Shown in pieces: positions 41,608-50,007 of a stretch of 51,574 bases of DNA. Position 1 is the first letter of the stretch, and the number at the start of each line of letters is the position of its first letter. The notes below the pieces were generated by a model. That model did no database searches. It saw only the letters and a list, made by a program, of their open reading frames with translations, and was not told where the DNA came from. Made by a program: the position numbers and the translations under genes. The stretch comes from Myxococcota bacterium (GTDB lineage: Bacteria; Myxococcota_A; Polyangia; Polyangiales; Houyiibacteriaceae): contig JANQQS010000097.1 of assembly GCA_028284955.1 (NCBI GenBank), positions 1 to 51,574 on the forward strand. The letters are read 5' to 3'.

Positions 41608-41937
41608 ATCCGCTGCGTTTCCAGGGTCTGGCACCCAGACCCTCTCGTCGGGGTACGACCCCGCCGATTCACCCAAGCTCCCCCGCCAAGATGCACGGGA
41701 CCTGGCGAGCGGATCGAGGCGTTGTCGTCGTCCGCGGTCCTGCCCTGCAGCTGAATATCAACGAGACCGGGGCCACCTGCCGACGGTCCCCGTGGTGCGG
41801 CAGGGCCCCTGGCAGATTGCCACAACGAAAGCGGGACAGGTGTCTCCTGGCGGGGGAGCTTGGGTGAATCGTCCGGGATTGTATCCCGGACGAGAGGGTC
41901 TGGGTGCCAGACCCTCAGAAAACAGACCCTCAAACGC
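41608..41937. repeat. Dispersed hairpin repeat, inverted pair after dnaA
   Basis: Two core modules face each other: a minus-strand copy (41623-41690) starting just after the dnaA stop, and a plus-strand copy (41846-41915). They share AGGGTCTGGGTGCCAGACCC and CTGGCGGGGGAG blocks with loci 1 and 3. In the plus copy the inner stem is GTCCGGGAT/ATCCCGGAC instead of GGGG/CCCC, a compensatory exchange. The intervening 155 bp holds a diverged form of the second module. Pairing of the two copies would make a large cruciform or RNA hairpin. Confidence 0.8.
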
Positions 41938-42241
41938 TTGTAGCGCTGAGCTCGGTGAAATATACCCGGGTGGTCGGGACTCGGCTCGACCGGTCGTGCG
42001 AGAATAAGGGTGTGAACAAGTATGGGATTGAGGAGTGGATTTTTCGGGTGAATGATTGGGGAATGTTTCATCCCCAATTTGGTCTCGTTTCATTCCAGAA
42101 GAAACAAAACAAAATACTTCTTTTAATTTGATTTGTTATGGGCGTTATTCCCAATTTCACATCGCTTAAGACGACGAAGAATTATTAAATTACTAAAGAT
42201 CTATCCACCTCAGATATGCACATGCACACACAAGGATCGCC
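41938..42241. other. AT-rich dnaA-dnaN spacer, candidate oriC
   Basis: No gene is seen. An inverted repeat ATTGGGGA (42055-42062) / TCCCCAAT (42071-42078) may end the dnaA transcript. A stretch of clearly higher AT content runs from about 42095 to 42200. It ends in the DnaA-box-like CTATCCACC (42201-42209); on the minus strand this is followed by TAG-TAA-TTT-AAT-AAT, which resembles DnaA-trios. The dnaN ribosome site AAGGA is at 42231-42235. Confidence 0.45.
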
Positions 42242-43381
42242 ATGGAGCTGAGCATCCACAAAAGTGATTTCGTTCGTGGCCTGACGAGAGCGCATGGAGT
42301 TGCTGATCGAAAAAGCTCCATGCCTATCCTGTCGAATATTTTGATTTCCACGGAAGGAAAAGATCGCGTACGTCTGTCCGCAACCGACCTCTATATAGGC
42401 ATTAGTTGCCTAATCCCGGCCGAGATCAAAACTGGCGGGAGCGTCGCGGTTTCGGCGCGAACGCTCTATGAAATCGCGCGAAACCTTCCGGAACGAGAAG
42501 TATCGCTGACGGTAGGCGAAAACCGGGCGACCGAAATTCGTTGCGGCAAAGTTCGATACAAACTGCCGGGGATGCCGGGCGATGAATTCCCGCCCCTGCC
42601 CAACGCTGGAGATGTCGAGTTTTCTGAGTTGCCGTCGGAGACGATTGCCGAACTGATTGGGCTCACGCATTACTCCATGTCGAAAGACGATACACGACCC
42701 CATCTCGCGGGCTCCTTGTTCGAACACGACGGACAAATCGTGCGGATGGTCACCACCGACGGTCATCGACTTTCCAAAGCAGAAATGAGCTTGGGGGACG
42801 GCGAAGCGGACCGTACATTTCAGATGCTTGTTCCGCACAAAGGCATCGAAGAACTGCGGAGGGTGCTGGAAGACTCCAAGGGAGGACGTTCCAAGGAGGA
42901 CTCCAGCCCATCGAGCCTCGGCATTGCCACCGCGGCGGGGAGCGCGTTTTTTCGACGCGACGGCCTGCAGCTCAGCATCAAGCTGGCGGAAGACCAGTTT
43001 CCTCCCTACAGCAAAGTGATTCCCCAGCAGCAGACCCGAAAAGTGATCGCCGCGCGGCCGCTCATGGTGGAATCGCTTCGGCGCATTAGTCTCGTGGCGA
43101 ACGACAAGAGCGGAGGCGTTCAGCTCCACATCGAGCCAGGCCTTTTGCGCATCACCAGCCAGAACCCCGACGTCGGCGAAGGGAGCGAAGAACTGGATGT
43201 CGACTACGCTGGAGATCCAGTGAAAATCGGGTTCAACGCTCGCTATCTGCTCGAGGTTCTCACCTCGATGCCCAATGACGAGATAGCTCTCGAACTAAGC
43301 GGGGAGCTGGACCCGGGCGTGGTCAAACCTGTCGGCGACGGCGTAGACTTCGTGGGCGTGATCATGCCCATGCGCATCTAG
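42242..43381 (+). CDS. dnaN: DNA polymerase III beta sliding clamp
   Basis: The product is 379 aa, close to the usual 366-375. It shows the three-domain clamp pattern: MELSIHKSDFVRGLTRAHGV and ILISTEGKDRVRLSATDL in domain 1, KLPGMPGDEFPPLP between domains, and VTTDGHRLSKAEM in domain 2. The C-terminal DPGVVKPVGDGVDFVGVIMP-MRI end forms the protein-binding cleft. A short Ser/Asp-rich insert (SKGGRSKEDSSPSS) lies in domain 2. It tethers polymerases and mismatch-repair proteins to DNA. It is between dnaA and recF, as in most bacteria. Confidence 0.96.
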   Translation: MELSIHKSDFVRGLTRAHGVADRKSSMPILSNILISTEGKDRVRLSATDLYIGISCLIPAEIKTGGSVAVSARTLYEIARNLPEREVSLTVGENRATEIRCGKVRYKLPGMPGDEFPPLPNAGDVEFSELPSETIAELIGLTHYSMSKDDTRPHLAGSLFEHDGQIVRMVTTDGHRLSKAEMSLGDGEADRTFQMLVPHKGIEELRRVLEDSKGGRSKEDSSPSSLGIATAAGSAFFRRDGLQLSIKLAEDQFPPYSKVIPQQQTRKVIAARPLMVESLRRISLVANDKSGGVQLHIEPGLLRITSQNPDVGEGSEELDVDYAGDPVKIGFNARYLLEVLTSMPNDEIALELSGELDPGVVKPVGDGVDFVGVIMPMRI

Positions 43382-43399
43382 AGTCGCGTCTGGGATGTC

Positions 43400-44581
43400 T
43401 TGAGCACGAACGAGCCTCGCGAACCAGGGATCACACCGAGGGTTGTGGAACAGGCAGCGAAGACACCGCCGATTCGGGTGAACCGCCTGGCGGTTCACGA
43501 GTTTCGAAACCTCGAGCGCTTCGACCTCGAGCCTGGGCCTCAGTTCAACGTGATTTTTGGAGACAACGGTTCCGGAAAATCCAATCTGCTCGAGTGCATT
43601 TACTATCTTGGCGCGCTCCGGAGTTTTCGTGGCGCACGGTCTCAAGACATGGTCCGGCTTGGTTCGGAAAGTGCCCAGCTTCACGGTCTCATCGGAGGGC
43701 GGGTAATCGCCGGACAAACTCCGGCTCGGCGGTATTCGGTACAGCTACGGACCAGCGCGGCCAGGGTGCTCAAGCTCGACGCCAAGCGGCCTCGGTCGAC
43801 CGGCCAATGGCTGAGTTCCATTCATATGGTGCTCTTTCATCCGGGTGATTTGTCGCTCTCGGCCGGAGCGCCGGACGGGCGTCGATCGTTTCTCGATCGC
43901 GTGCTGGAACAAGTGGACGCTTCGTACGCCGGCTGGCTGGCCCGCTACGGCAAAGCGCTGCGAAGCCGCAATCGCTTGCTCAAACTCGACCGAGCAGACC
44001 GCGCTTCGATTCAGGCCTACAACCCATTGCTCGCCGAAGCTGGCGCGCACGTCGCGAAGGCGAGGGCGAAACTCATCGAAGAGCTTGCGCCGCTTGTTGA
44101 GCGGGCTTTCTTTGAGGTGATTGGCGATTCGATGCCGCTCTCCATCGACTATCGGCCGCGGGTTCCGCCGGAGCAAGACGCGATTCTGCGCGCGCTCGAG
44201 AAGAGCTTTGAACGCGATCGCGCGCGAGGATTTACGGCCGAGGGGCCGCACGGCGACGACATGGCGATCAGCGTGTCTCGAGAGGGTTCTGAAGTCCATG
44301 CGCGACACCATGCGTCTCAAGGCCAACATCGCGCCATTGTGCTGGCGCTCAAGGTAGCGGAAGTCGACGTGCTCACCCGCAGATCGGGCTGTGTACCGAT
44401 TCTTCTTCTCGACGACGTCTCGAGCGAACTTGACCGCAGCCGCAATCGCCGGCTGTTCGAGATGCTGGCGAGACTCGGAGGGCAAGTATTTCTTACCACC
44501 ACCCATCCCGAGTTCATCTTGCTCGATGAGCATCGATCCGACTTTTCAGTGGAGCGTGGACGGATCAATCAGGTCACTTGA
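43400..44581 (+). CDS. recF: DNA replication and repair protein RecF
   Basis: The product is 393 aa from a TTG start at 43400, or about 378 aa from GTG 43445; the family core begins at LAVHEFRNLERF. Walker A is GDNGSGKSN at residues 54-62. The ABC-type signature is ASQGQHRAIVLALK and Walker B is ILLLDDVSSELD. RecF binds gaps with RecO/RecR to load RecA. It begins 18 bases after dnaN. The gene gyrB, often next, is absent; recF is instead convergent with an ATPase gene on the other strand. Confidence 0.94.
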   Translation: MSTNEPREPGITPRVVEQAAKTPPIRVNRLAVHEFRNLERFDLEPGPQFNVIFGDNGSGKSNLLECIYYLGALRSFRGARSQDMVRLGSESAQLHGLIGGRVIAGQTPARRYSVQLRTSAARVLKLDAKRPRSTGQWLSSIHMVLFHPGDLSLSAGAPDGRRSFLDRVLEQVDASYAGWLARYGKALRSRNRLLKLDRADRASIQAYNPLLAEAGAHVAKARAKLIEELAPLVERAFFEVIGDSMPLSIDYRPRVPPEQDAILRALEKSFERDRARGFTAEGPHGDDMAISVSREGSEVHARHHASQGQHRAIVLALKVAEVDVLTRRSGCVPILLLDDVSSELDRSRNRRLFEMLARLGGQVFLTTTHPEFILLDEHRSDFSVERGRINQVT

Positions 44582-44593
44582 TCGGTCCGGCCG

Positions 44594-45925
44594 TCAGCCC
44601 AGTCTTTTGAGCTGCTCTACGGTGCCTGAAAAATCAGCGTGGGCTTCAAGATCCTGACGCAAAAACGCTTCGATGTCGTCGATGCGCGATAGCGCCGCGT
44701 CGAGCTTTGTGTCGGTCCCCGCGCGATAGGCTCCGAGCAGCACAAGATCTCGTTTTTCTTCGTAGGTCGCAATATGCTCGCGCAGTGCGTGGGCCGCCGA
44801 TAGGTGCGGTTTCTCGACGATGGAGGGCATGACGCGGGACACGCTTTGCAGCGGATCGATCGCAGGAAAGCGACCGCGGGCGGAGATTTCTCGGCTGAGC
44901 ACGACATGACCGTCGAGCATGCCCCGGACCTCATCGGCGACCGGCTCATCCATGTCATCACCTTCGACCAGCACAGTGTAGAACGCGGTAATAGACCCCG
45001 CGGAGGATCGGCCGCTGCGCTCCAGCAATCGCGGCAAGCGGGCAAATACGCTCGGGGGATAGCCGCGACGCGTCGGCGGCTCGAGCGCGGCTAGTCCCAC
45101 CTCGCGGCCCGCGCGGGCAAAGCGAGTGAGGCTATCCATGAGCAGCACCACCCGCTTTCCTTGGTCTCGAAACCATTCTGCGATCGCGGTGGCGGTGTAC
45201 GCGCTGCGCAGTCGAACCGACGCTGGCGTATCGCTTGTCGCGCACACCACGACGCCGCGCGATCGCCCTTGTTCGCCGAGGGCGTCTTCTAAGAACTCGG
45301 CGAGTTCTCGACCACGTTCGCCGATGAGACAGACCACAAAGACATCCGCGTCGGCTTGGCGCGCAATTTGGCCGAGCAAGCTCGTTTTGCCCACACCGCT
45401 GCCTGCGAAAATGCCGACGCGCTGCCCCTCCCCCACGGTGAGCAATGCATCGATGGCGCGAACGCCTACTGAAAGGGGCGCCGAAACCCGAGGTCGATTC
45501 ATAGGGCTCGGGGGGTCGCGCATGACCGACCAAGGCTCACCACGAAGCGGGCCAAGGTCATCAATGGGGGCGCCGAGACCATCGACCACGCGACCCAGTA
45601 GGGACGGCCCGCAGAGAATCTCGAACGCGTGATCTGCGGGCACGACCGGGTCGTCAGGCCCGACCCCAGCGAGCGAGCCCAGCGGTACGAGCGTCGCTTC
45701 GTGACCCACAAATCCGATCACTTGTGCGAGGAGAGGCTCTCGTGCGTCCCCTTGGCTGCGTCGCTTTATTTCGACCATCTGCCCGATATTGAGCCCCGGA
45801 AGCACCGCGCGAATGCTCATGCCCACCAGCGCGGTCACTCGGCCCTGCACTTGGACCAAGTCGGCTCCGGCGATCCGCCTTCTCCACGTTTCGGCGCGCT
45901 CGGCGATTTGGGGGTTGGTCTTCAC
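44594..45925 (-). CDS. FliI/SctN-type secretion ATPase, isolated
   Basis: The product is 443 aa from a GTG start. It is a F1-beta-like ATPase of the flagellar/type III secretion group: Walker A AGSGVGKT at residues 174-181, LIGERGRELAEFLEDALGEQ after it, Walker B VVLLMDSLTRFARAGREVGL, and the signature RRGYPPSVFARLPRLLERSG. The N-terminal beta-barrel domain (VQGRVTALVGMSIRAVLPGL) is complete. Such enzymes unfold and feed substrates into the export gate. No other flagellar or type III secretion gene is within the window, so its partner machinery is elsewhere or lost. Confidence 0.9.
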   Translation of the reverse strand: MKTNPQIAERAETWRRRIAGADLVQVQGRVTALVGMSIRAVLPGLNIGQMVEIKRRSQGDAREPLLAQVIGFVGHEATLVPLGSLAGVGPDDPVVPADHAFEILCGPSLLGRVVDGLGAPIDDLGPLRGEPWSVMRDPPSPMNRPRVSAPLSVGVRAIDALLTVGEGQRVGIFAGSGVGKTSLLGQIARQADADVFVVCLIGERGRELAEFLEDALGEQGRSRGVVVCATSDTPASVRLRSAYTATAIAEWFRDQGKRVVLLMDSLTRFARAGREVGLAALEPPTRRGYPPSVFARLPRLLERSGRSSAGSITAFYTVLVEGDDMDEPVADEVRGMLDGHVVLSREISARGRFPAIDPLQSVSRVMPSIVEKPHLSAAHALREHIATYEEKRDLVLLGAYRAGTDTKLDAALSRIDDIEAFLRQDLEAHADFSGTVEQLKRLG

Positions 45926-45946
45926 GGTCGATACTCGGGCAAGCGG

Positions 45947-47047
45947 CTACTCAAACAAGCTTTTCAGCTTACCCAAAAACGTAGCTTGATGAGGATGGGT
46001 TTCGGTACCCATTTCGCTGGCTAGCTCCTCGATGAGTTTACGTTGGTTCTTGGTCACCTTGGAGGGAACTTCCACCATCACGGTCACGAGCTGGTCGCCT
46101 TTTCCGTAACCGGCGTAGGCGGGAATACCCTTCCCGCGCAATCGAAACACCCGCCCAGACTGGCTTCCGGGAGGCAGTTTCATGCTTACTTTGCCTTCCA
46201 GCGTCGGCACTTCGAGCGTCGACCCGAGCACTGCCTCGGGGAAGCTCACCGGGATCGTGCACCGAATATCGGAGCCGTCGCGTTCGAAGAGAGGATGGTC
46301 TTCGACGGTGAGCTGAACATGCAAATCTCCGGCCCCAGCACCGGTCACAGCGCCTGCCCCCCGAACGCTCCGCACCGCGCCATGCTCAACCCCAGGAGGA
46401 ACGGTAATGTTCAGTGGCGTATCCTCCGTCACCGAGCCTGTGCCCGAACATTTCCCGCATGGCTGCTGAATCAGCACACCAGTGCCGTGGCAGGTGAGGC
46501 AATCGCGCTCGCCAAAAAAGAAACCGCGCTGCACGCGCACCGAACCTCGCCCTCGGCAGCTTGGGCAAGGCGAAGTCGGCGTGCCAGGCTCGGCGCCTCG
46601 GCCAGCACATCGCACACACACCGTGGGCCGCGCTACTGAGATCGTTTTTTCCGCGCCCAGCGCCGCTTCGGTGAAACTGATGGATAGGTCGTAGGTAAGG
46701 TCGGCGCCTTTGCGCCCGCGTCTCCCGCGTCCGCCTCCGAAAATCTCTCCGAAGATTCCTTCGAAAATCTCCCCGACGCTTCCTAAGTCGCTCGGATCAA
46801 ACCCTCCCGGCCCGTTGTTCTCAAACGCGCTATGGCCCAAGCGGTCGTAGCGCCGGCGTTTTTCTGGATCGCCGAGCACCATATAGGCCTCGCTGGCCTC
46901 CTTGAACAGGTCCTCGGCCTGAGGGTTGTCTGGATTCCGGTCGGGATGATGCTGCATCGCAAGCGCGCGATACGCTTTCTTGATCGCCGCGAGATCGGCG
47001 TCGCGGTGGACACCCAGCACATCGTAGTAGTCGCGCTTCGCGCTCAC
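45947..47047 (-). CDS. dnaJ: Chaperone protein DnaJ
   Basis: The product is 366 aa from a GTG start. The J domain has the HPD motif at residues 34-36. A Gly-rich segment (FGGGRGRRGRKG) follows. The zinc domain has four CxxCxGxG-type repeats (CVRCAGRG, CPSCRGRG, CLTCHGTG, CGKCSGTG). The two C-terminal beta-sandwich domains end normally. It stimulates DnaK and holds unfolded proteins. No dnaK or grpE is adjacent. It lies 21 bases upstream of the ATPase gene in the same direction. Confidence 0.94.
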   Translation of the reverse strand: MSAKRDYYDVLGVHRDADLAAIKKAYRALAMQHHPDRNPDNPQAEDLFKEASEAYMVLGDPEKRRRYDRLGHSAFENNGPGGFDPSDLGSVGEIFEGIFGEIFGGGRGRRGRKGADLTYDLSISFTEAALGAEKTISVARPTVCVRCAGRGAEPGTPTSPCPSCRGRGSVRVQRGFFFGERDCLTCHGTGVLIQQPCGKCSGTGSVTEDTPLNITVPPGVEHGAVRSVRGAGAVTGAGAGDLHVQLTVEDHPLFERDGSDIRCTIPVSFPEAVLGSTLEVPTLEGKVSMKLPPGSQSGRVFRLRGKGIPAYAGYGKGDQLVTVMVEVPSKVTKNQRKLIEELASEMGTETHPHQATFLGKLKSLFE

Positions 47048-47144
47048 GGCCGCGCATTGTAGAGCGACCGGATTGCGGCGGCCAGCCTCGGCCCCGAATG
47101 CGTTTTGATGCCGAGGCTCGAGCCAGGCGATACGGTGTCTGCCG

Positions 47145-48077
47145 ATGGGTCAAATCATGCTGGAACCAGTGACCGAAGCGGAAGCTGGGCTGCGCGTCGA
47201 CCAATTTCTCGCGAGACGATTCGCGCACATGAGCGGCGCAAAAGCGAAACAGGAGGCACAAAAAGAGCATGTATGGGTCAATGGTGTGATTGCGAAGAAA
47301 GGCGTGCGCCTTTCGATCGGCGACCAGGTTTCGCTGGCCCGTCTTCCTGAAGCCACCGAATTCGATGTGCGCCCCGATCCGAAACAAGAACTCGTAGTTG
47401 CCTATGAAGACGACTGGATGGTGGTGGTCGATAAAGCCGCCGGCGTGCCCTGTCATCCGCTGCGCGACGGGGAAACGGGCACCGTCGCGAATGGCCTCGT
47501 CGCGCGCTACCCCGAAATGAACTGCGTCGGCTACGGACCGCGGGAACCCGGCTTGGTGCACCGCATCGACGTGCAGACTTCAGGACTCGTGCTCGCGGCG
47601 CGCGACGCAGAAACGTTTTCGTTTCTCACAAACGAACTCAAACGCGGCGCTATCGACAAACGCTACCTCGCCATTTGCGTCGGCATGGTCAAGGCTCCGC
47701 AGCGCATCGAACTTCCCATCGATGCCCGAGGCGGCAAACGAGTTCGCGTGATCTCGACCGAAGCCGCATCACCCCACGCCAAGGAAGCCATCACCGAAGT
47801 GCTTACCGCCTGCCCCGTGCCTCGAGGACACGGGATCGAAGAAGGAAGCGTAATCGAAGCGCGCGCCCACTTCGCGCGCCGCCATCAAATCCGCGTCCAC
47901 CTTGCCGCTATCGGTCACCCGCTCTTGGGCGACGCCCAATACGGCGGCCCCCCTTGGCCGGGCCAAAGCCGTCACGCGCTGCACGCGTCGCGTCTTTCGT
48001 TTGAGCACCCTCGACTGCGGGTCGCTGTAGAAGTTGTATCCCCGCGGCCCAGCGAGTTCGGTCGCGCCGGCATCTGA
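47145..48077 (+). CDS. RluA-family pseudouridine synthase
   Basis: The product is 310 aa. An N-terminal S4 RNA-binding domain (AEAGLRVDQFLARRFAHMSG, VNGVIAKKGVRLSIGDQV) precedes the catalytic domain with LVHRIDVQTSGLVLAARDAE, which carries the active-site Asp (HRLDxxTSG in most relatives, HRID here). The RNA-contact motif is RRHQIRVHLAAIGHPLLGDA. RluA, RluC and RluD modify uridines in 23S rRNA or tRNA; the target cannot be told from sequence. A second ATG at 47157 is possible. The gene is divergent from dnaJ across 97 bases. Confidence 0.9.
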   Translation: MGQIMLEPVTEAEAGLRVDQFLARRFAHMSGAKAKQEAQKEHVWVNGVIAKKGVRLSIGDQVSLARLPEATEFDVRPDPKQELVVAYEDDWMVVVDKAAGVPCHPLRDGETGTVANGLVARYPEMNCVGYGPREPGLVHRIDVQTSGLVLAARDAETFSFLTNELKRGAIDKRYLAICVGMVKAPQRIELPIDARGGKRVRVISTEAASPHAKEAITEVLTACPVPRGHGIEEGSVIEARAHFARRHQIRVHLAAIGHPLLGDAQYGGPPWPGQSRHALHASRLSFEHPRLRVAVEVVSPRPSEFGRAGI

Positions 48078-48096
48078 CGAAGGGCGAACCGCAGTC

Positions 48097-49005
48097 CTAT
48101 CTGCCCGCTGCGGGGGGCATGGGGGCACGCAGGGGAATTTGGCTCGTCTTCCGTTTGAAGCCGAGCGTGACGACTGGTGTTTCCGATTGGATGAACAGTA
48201 TCGATGCGATTCGTATCGATGAGAGATGGTTTTGGGGCGACATGGGTATGTGAATGTCAAACCCAAGTTCCGGAGGATTGGCTTTCGCGTGCACTGCCTG
48301 CATTTGGAAATCGGCCAGGCTGATGGCGCTGCTGGCGGGAAGCAACTCAGCAGGTTGAGATGGATCTCCATCCATCTCATTTCTCACAATTTGTGAAAAC
48401 TGTAGTCGATTGTCGCAGAGGTAGAGCCTCGAGTCAGTCCCGATAACGCCGGGAAGCATTTCAAATAGCGACATCTGGTCGTTCTGTCCCGACAGCCAGT
48501 TCCAATTGGGCGCGGTCACGAAGATGTCTGCGTGATTCAGCAACGAGTAGCGTTCGAGCGGGAATTGCCATTTGAACGTGATGCGGTGTCCGGGTCGGAG
48601 CTGGTTGAGGCGGGTCTCAATTTTCTGCTGATTTCGTCGTGCAACATCGACGGCTCGTGCTTGCACTTGTGCGGTGTTGTACTCGCTCGTTTCCGGGCTG
48701 TCTTTGTCGATGACGAACGTTTCCTTGTAGTGCATCGCAATCGACAAAATATGAAGCGTAGCTTGCGCATCGAGGGGCATCGTTCCGGCGATGATCGCGA
48801 GTGGTCGTGCCTCTCCGCAGTATGGTGTCAGCGTGCGATAATCCTCGTCACGTGGGAACGGCTGCACAGTTCTCGCGGAGGAACTTGCCTGCTTTCTGTT
48901 GCCGTCGTTGTCGACTTCCGAGCCAGCCGGAAAACAGCCGACGGCAGCGCTCGGCAGAAGCAGGAACGCGGCGAGAGGAAACCATGGCGCACTGGTTTTC
49001 GGCAC
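48097..49005 (-). CDS. Predicted lipoprotein of unknown function
   Basis: I do not recognise the family. The GTG at 49005 gives a complete lipoprotein signal peptide, VPKTSAPWFPLAAFLLLPSA then AVGC, so that start is preferred over the TTG at 49074. The mature part is about 280 aa, starting with a polar linker, then a mixed alpha/beta sequence with FVTAPNWNW and a Cys in PYCGEARPL. It contains no repeats or motifs I can name. It is last in a minus-strand run after a second lipoprotein and a DUF3570 barrel, so an envelope role is likely. Confidence 0.65.
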   Translation of the reverse strand: MPKTSAPWFPLAAFLLLPSAAVGCFPAGSEVDNDGNRKQASSSARTVQPFPRDEDYRTLTPYCGEARPLAIIAGTMPLDAQATLHILSIAMHYKETFVIDKDSPETSEYNTAQVQARAVDVARRNQQKIETRLNQLRPGHRITFKWQFPLERYSLLNHADIFVTAPNWNWLSGQNDQMSLFEMLPGVIGTDSRLYLCDNRLQFSQIVRNEMDGDPSQPAELLPASSAISLADFQMQAVHAKANPPELGFDIHIPMSPQNHLSSIRIASILFIQSETPVVTLGFKRKTSQIPLRAPMPPAAGR

Positions 49006-49082
49006 GTTGACTCGAGGCTTCTCGTGAACCCAGCGATTGAGGGTTGCACTTTGAGACGCATTTGCCGATAGCAAAGGGCTAA

Positions 49083-49886
49083 CTATTTGAATTTCAATGG
49101 AATTTCCGCGAGGACGGTGTCTTCGAGACGGATGTTGACCTGGGTTTCTCCGGGGCTGGCTGACTGCAGGCGAAATCGGTTGCTGCGGATTTCTTCTTCG
49201 CGGCCATCTTGGTTGTAGCGGAGCAGCGTGATGTCGCCGTCAGTGAGGGTGATGGAGAGGCGCGTGGGTTCGATGTAGACGTCTTGCGCGTCGCCGCTTT
49301 GCATTCGCAGGTCGCAGAAGTAGGCGTCTGGTCGGGCTGCGAGCTCGACCTGGTCGCGTGGCCCGGCGTTGTCGCAGTTGAGGCGAGTGCTGTCGATCGC
49401 GCCTACGCTGCGAACGGTCAGGCGATCGTAGATGGTTTGGTCAGGCTGTTGCAGCTCGATGTTGGTGGCTCCGGGCGATACGAATTTCATCACGAACACG
49501 TGGTCGCGGGGGTTATCGCGGCAGAGCTCGTTTTCCATTGTGGTTTCGGTGGACGATTCGGTTTCGGTAGATGATTCGGTTTCGGCACCGGCCGATGATT
49601 CGGGGCAGCGCATCTGGCGGACCAGCTCTGCGCTGGATTCGGCAAGCTGAACGGTGAACTCGGGGAGTTCGGTCATTGGCTCGTCAGGCGACACCGCGAG
49701 CGCAACTTCTGAATCTACGAGCACGTGCTCGGGAGCGTCGCAGCCAAGCAAGCAATAGTCGCTGCGCTCGGCGAGATGGAACCGTGCGTTGCCGATTTCG
49801 CCTCTGGTTCCGGAGCTGCAATCGCCGCCCTGCGACGCGCATGCCGCCATACACAAGAAAATCCCTGGATAAGATAAGATACGCAT
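49083..49886 (-). CDS. Predicted lipoprotein with Ser/Thr/Glu repeat
   Basis: The product is 267 aa. MRILSYPGIFLCMAAC ends in a lipobox (LCMAAC), so Cys16 should be lipidated. The ribosome site AGAGGTG is well placed before the ATG. The mature part has eight or so Cys and a short (SSTETE)n low-complexity stretch near residue 105. Two beta-rich halves follow (VFVMKFVSPGATNIELQQPD; TQVNIRLEDTVLAEIPLKF), like Ig-type or periplasmic beta-sandwich proteins. Function is unknown. The gap to the next lipoprotein on the same strand is 77 bases from the preferred start. Confidence 0.65.
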   Translation of the reverse strand: MRILSYPGIFLCMAACASQGGDCSSGTRGEIGNARFHLAERSDYCLLGCDAPEHVLVDSEVALAVSPDEPMTELPEFTVQLAESSAELVRQMRCPESSAGAETESSTETESSTETTMENELCRDNPRDHVFVMKFVSPGATNIELQQPDQTIYDRLTVRSVGAIDSTRLNCDNAGPRDQVELAARPDAYFCDLRMQSGDAQDVYIEPTRLSITLTDGDITLLRYNQDGREEEIRSNRFRLQSASPGETQVNIRLEDTVLAEIPLKFK

Positions 49887-50007
49887 GAATCACCTCTGTC
49901 TTAGAAGTGCGCAACGCGAACGAAGAATGGGACAGTTTAGTTCACGGAGGAGCGCAACGGAGGAGGGTGGTGAAGCGGCCGCGAGGCGTCGATTCGAGGC
50001 TCATTTT

